DNA of 9,021 nt, from NCBI GenBank assembly GCA_031275915.1, contig JAISOC010000041.1, forward strand, positions 1-9,021, given 5' to 3'. Made by a program: the position numbers and the translations under genes. Of this stretch, positions 7,243 to 9,021 are shown one piece after another (positions within the stretch are counted from its first letter, which is position 1; the number at the start of each line of letters is the position of its first letter). This DNA is from Holosporales bacterium (lineage in GTDB: Bacteria > Pseudomonadota > Alphaproteobacteria > RUG11792). Below the pieces are notes generated by a model that saw nothing but the letters and a program-made list of their open reading frames with translations, made no database searches and had not been told where the DNA came from.

Positions 7243-7282
7243 ACTTTGTCAAGGTGGAGAGCGAAGCGGACCTTGACAAAGT
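7243..7282. repeat. Perfect 13-base inverted repeat
   Basis: Arms ACTTTGTCAAGGT (7243-7255) and ACCTTGACAAAGT (7270-7282) are exact complements around a 14-base loop that contains GCGAAGCG. The stem could fold in RNA of either strand. No T-run follows, so a terminator role is not supported. Confidence 0.75.
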
Positions 7283-7286
7283 TTGG

Positions 7287-7382
7287 CCGAGCAATCGGTA
7301 TAATGGAGTTCCTCCAAAAAGGAAGTATACTTTAGGAGTATCTGTACGGAAACAATCTGGCACAATTGAGTTCCTCCAAAAA
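7287..7382. repeat. Two direct copies of a ~35-base repeat, 62-base period
   Basis: Copy A spans 7287-7320 and copy B 7347-7382. Both end in the identical 15-mer GAGTTCCTCCAAAAA (7306-7320 and 7368-7382) and share CAATC and AAT before it, with two small gaps. Read on the minus strand each copy begins with A+T-rich sequence and GGAGGAAC, a perfect Shine-Dalgarno sequence. Between the copies is the palindrome AAGTATACTT (7323-7332). Confidence 0.7.
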
Positions 7383-7439
7383 ACAAAATACGACATAAAG
7401 TGTTCGAATAATTTCATAAACTCTTTCAACAAAGTCATG

Positions 7440-8204
7440 TTACTTAAAAATCTCCTCCAAATCTTTCATCGTTGATACTGCAGTAAAATCCAGAGATATA
7501 GGTGTTATCGATATAAAATTATTGTTAACTGCTCCAAGATCAGTTTCCAATTCTTTGGTCATGTCATTTTTCCTATGCTCCACTCCTCCTATCCAAAAAT
7601 ATGGATCCCCTCTTGGATCAACTGATTGTATGACATGATTTTCTCCAACTCTGAATCCCTGTCTAGTTATTTTTATTCCCCTCACTTCTCCAACACTATT
7701 TGCTGCGGGGAAATTAATATTCAACAAAACATTCTTAGGAAATTCGAATTCCTTCACAATGGTTTCTATTATTCCTGCTCCGTATTTTCTTGCTATATCC
7801 CAATTGATGTTTCCATCATGGAAAGTTCTCTGACTAAAGGCTATAGAAGAAACTCCAAGCAGACAGGCCTCCATTGCAGCAGCAACTGTTCCAGAATAAT
7901 TTATATCTTCTGCTAAGTTTGAATCATAATTAATGCCACTTAGCATAATATCTGGTTTCGGATTTATCACGTGTTTAAGAGCCATGACAACACTATCAGT
8001 TGGAGTTCCATTGACAGAAAAATGATGGTCATCATGCTCATTTAATCTGAGAGGAGTTTTCAAAGTCAAAGAGTGTCCTGCTCCACTCATGTTTGTATCT
8101 GGAGCGACAACATATACGTCTTCAGATATACTCTTTGCTATCTCCTCAAGAACTGAGATACCAGCGGCTCTTATTCCATCATCATTACTGATCAAAATTT
8201 TCAT
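7440..8204 (-). CDS. surE: 5'/3'-nucleotidase SurE
   Basis: Metal-dependent phosphatase that removes phosphate from nucleoside monophosphates and short polyphosphates in the cytoplasm, linked to stationary-phase survival. 254 residues from ATG 8204, close to the 253 of E. coli. The metal site is intact: Asp8 and Asp9 in ISNDDG, Ser40 in APDTNMSGAGHS, and Asn92 in LSGINYDSN. The VNGTPTDSV (64-72) and YSGTVAAAMEA (103-113) blocks are also characteristic. A TTG at 8213 would add three residues, but ATG 8204 begins exactly at the family's MKILISNDDG. This ATG overlaps the hemW stop as ATGA, so translation is probably coupled. In many alphaproteobacteria pcm (isoaspartyl methyltransferase) follows surE; here a repeat-filled gap does. 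Confidence 0.97.
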   Translation of the reverse strand: MKILISNDDGIRAAGISVLEEIAKSISEDVYVVAPDTNMSGAGHSLTLKTPLRLNEHDDHHFSVNGTPTDSVVMALKHVINPKPDIMLSGINYDSNLAEDINYSGTVAAAMEACLLGVSSIAFSQRTFHDGNINWDIARKYGAGIIETIVKEFEFPKNVLLNINFPAANSVGEVRGIKITRQGFRVGENHVIQSVDPRGDPYFWIGGVEHRKNDMTKELETDLGAVNNNFISITPISLDFTAVSTMKDLEEIFK

Positions 8205-9021
8205 ACAACGCAACTATCCAAAATATATGCAACAACAAGGTTTATCCTTTTAATTCCTTCATATGTCATTATAATCCTTCCATTTTCAAAAACCACATAA
8301 CAATTCTCAATCAATCTTGAGATTTTTTCTTGAGATATTGGAAAATCTGTAAGATTTATTCCGCATTTTGCTCGAAGGCCCATTATAACCCTCTCCTTTA
8401 AAACATCATTTTCCGATAATTCTTCAATTTTAAGTTCATGCTTATCAGTGTATTCAATAGCCAGTTTCTGTTCATTTTTCAAGGTAACTCGACTGTGGGC
8501 ACCGGGACCTATTCCAAAGTAATCCTCATATCTCCAGTATGCAAGATTGTGCTTACTCTGAAATCCGGGCTTAGAGAAATTCGACACTTCATATGCTTCG
8601 AATCCATTTTTGGGCAAAACATCGTGAGTTGTATCAAAAAATTCATCTGTATCCAAAGGCTGCAATATTTTTCCAGCTTGGACATTCTTTCCTAAAGGAG
8701 TGTTTTCTTCAATTGTCAGCTCATAGCAAGAAATGTGTTGTATCTTCTCAGAAAATAAATCCACAACTTCGAGAAGTTCATTATTCCATTCCTCAGGGAT
8801 TTGCCCAGGTCTGTTATATATCATATCTATTGAAATATTCTCAAAAACCTCAGATATATTATGGACACATCTGATAGCTTCTTCGGCTGTGTGAGATCTT
8901 CTGCCAAGAATTTGTAAACCTCTATCATATATTGACTGCACTCCTATTGATATTCTGTTCACTCCACTCTCAGCAATATCTTCAGAAATTGTTCCAGGAT
9001 TAGCCTCCAATGTTATCTCAA
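8201..9021 (-). CDS. hemW: HemW-type radical SAM protein (HemN-like), 5' end missing
   Basis: C-terminal 273 codons of a HemW-family protein, once annotated as oxygen-independent coproporphyrinogen III oxidase but in studied cases a haem-binding protein thought to deliver haem. The frame is open to the window edge and reads EITLEANPGTISEDIAESGVNRISIGVQS, so the TTG near 9012 is an internal Leu, not a start. About 100 N-terminal residues, including the radical-SAM CxxxCxxC cluster, are beyond the window. Visible blocks: ISIGVQSIYDRGLQILGRRSHTAEEA, NISIDMIYNRPGQIPEEW (relatives usually have IYGLPGQ), ISCYELTIEENTPL, NLAYWRYEDYFGIGPGAHSRV, and the HemN C-terminal domain (MGLRAKCGINLTDF). The lack of visible Cys cluster means HemW rather than true HemN rests on these blocks. 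The TGA stop overlaps the surE ATG. Confidence 0.93.
   Translation of the reverse strand, partial: EITLEANPGTISEDIAESGVNRISIGVQSIYDRGLQILGRRSHTAEEAIRCVHNISEVFENISIDMIYNRPGQIPEEWNNELLEVVDLFSEKIQHISCYELTIEENTPLGKNVQAGKILQPLDTDEFFDTTHDVLPKNGFEAYEVSNFSKPGFQSKHNLAYWRYEDYFGIGPGAHSRVTLKNEQKLAIEYTDKHELKIEELSENDVLKERVIMGLRAKCGINLTDFPISQEKISRLIENCYVVFENGRIIMTYEGIKRINLVVAYILDSCVV

Larger units (their letters stand above)
7110..7439. repeat. Palindrome-rich intergenic insertion between surE and nlpD
   Basis: The only long gap in an otherwise tight operon. From nlpD towards surE it contains GCGAAGC motifs (7138-7160), an imperfect inverted repeat in pyrimidine/purine tracts (7173-7228), a perfect 13-base inverted repeat (7243-7282) whose loop carries GCGAAGCG again, and two 35-base direct repeats (7287-7382). 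Open frames cross it on both strands, for example a 110-codon one on the minus strand (7106-7438), but the peptides are low-complexity translations of the repeats and resemble no family I know. It looks like one or more small non-coding mobile repeats, similar in kind to the palindromic elements of Rickettsia, though I cannot assign a named family. Confidence 0.6.

Noticed and set aside
7273..7304. Plus-strand TTGACA (7273-7278) and TATAAT (7299-7304)
   Set aside because: Both boxes are perfect but the spacer is 20 bases, too long for an efficient sigma70 promoter, TTGACA is part of the inverted-repeat arm, and no plus-strand gene follows.
7106..7438. 110-codon minus-strand frame between surE and nlpD
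   Set aside because: It is translated repeat DNA, with parallel peptide pieces from the two direct repeats, and no start with a usable ribosome site.
8211..8213. TTG as the start of surE
   Set aside because: The ATG nine bases later matches the family's N terminus and makes the ATGA overlap with hemW.
9010..9012. TTG as the start of hemW
   Set aside because: The frame continues upstream with EITLEANPGT, the normal interior of HemW, so the gene begins beyond the window.

Overview
The window is an A+T-rich stretch of bacterial chromosome with every recognisable gene on the minus strand. It reads right to left as hemW (5' end beyond the window), surE, an nlpD-like lipoprotein, yajC, secD, secF, comM, two small secreted proteins of unknown function, and a broken IS4-type transposase running off the left edge. 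The surE / nlpD-like / yajC / secD / secF order is an arrangement typical of Alphaproteobacteria. Together with the low G+C, a decayed insertion sequence and a palindrome-rich intergenic insertion, it suggests a host-associated alphaproteobacterium (Rickettsiales- or Holosporales-like). The phylum-level call is fairly firm; the order-level guess is inference.

Right part (about 3150-9021): a probable operon. hemW and surE are translationally coupled through a 4-base ATGA overlap. nlpD, yajC, secD and secF follow with gaps of about 20-55 bases. Functionally it joins haem-related radical-SAM chemistry (HemW), a stationary-phase nucleotidase (SurE), an envelope lipoprotein with LysM and degenerate M23/LytM domains, and the YajC-SecD-SecF accessory complex that uses the proton motive force to help preproteins leave the SecYEG channel. 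The compact layout is broken once: 330 bases separate surE from nlpD, filled with inverted repeats, GCGAAGC motifs and two copies of a 35-base repeat. The pcm gene often found here in relatives is absent.

Middle (1382-3149): a 205-base spacer with a -10-like site precedes comM, a complete AAA+ gene of the YifB/ComM family with a GTG start. A good sigma70-type promoter lies across the comM stop and drives the next gene.

Left part (1-1381): a 215-aa acidic exported protein with an exact Shine-Dalgarno and an internal 10-residue repeat; a 29-base hairpin; a 62-aa protein with a signal peptide, perhaps a longer gene cut by the neighbouring insertion sequence; and an IS4-type transposase whose N-terminal part is split between two frames.

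No tRNA, rRNA, CRISPR array or defence system was seen. The least explained parts are the surE-nlpD insertion and the pair of small secreted proteins. I do not see a clear new multi-gene system.
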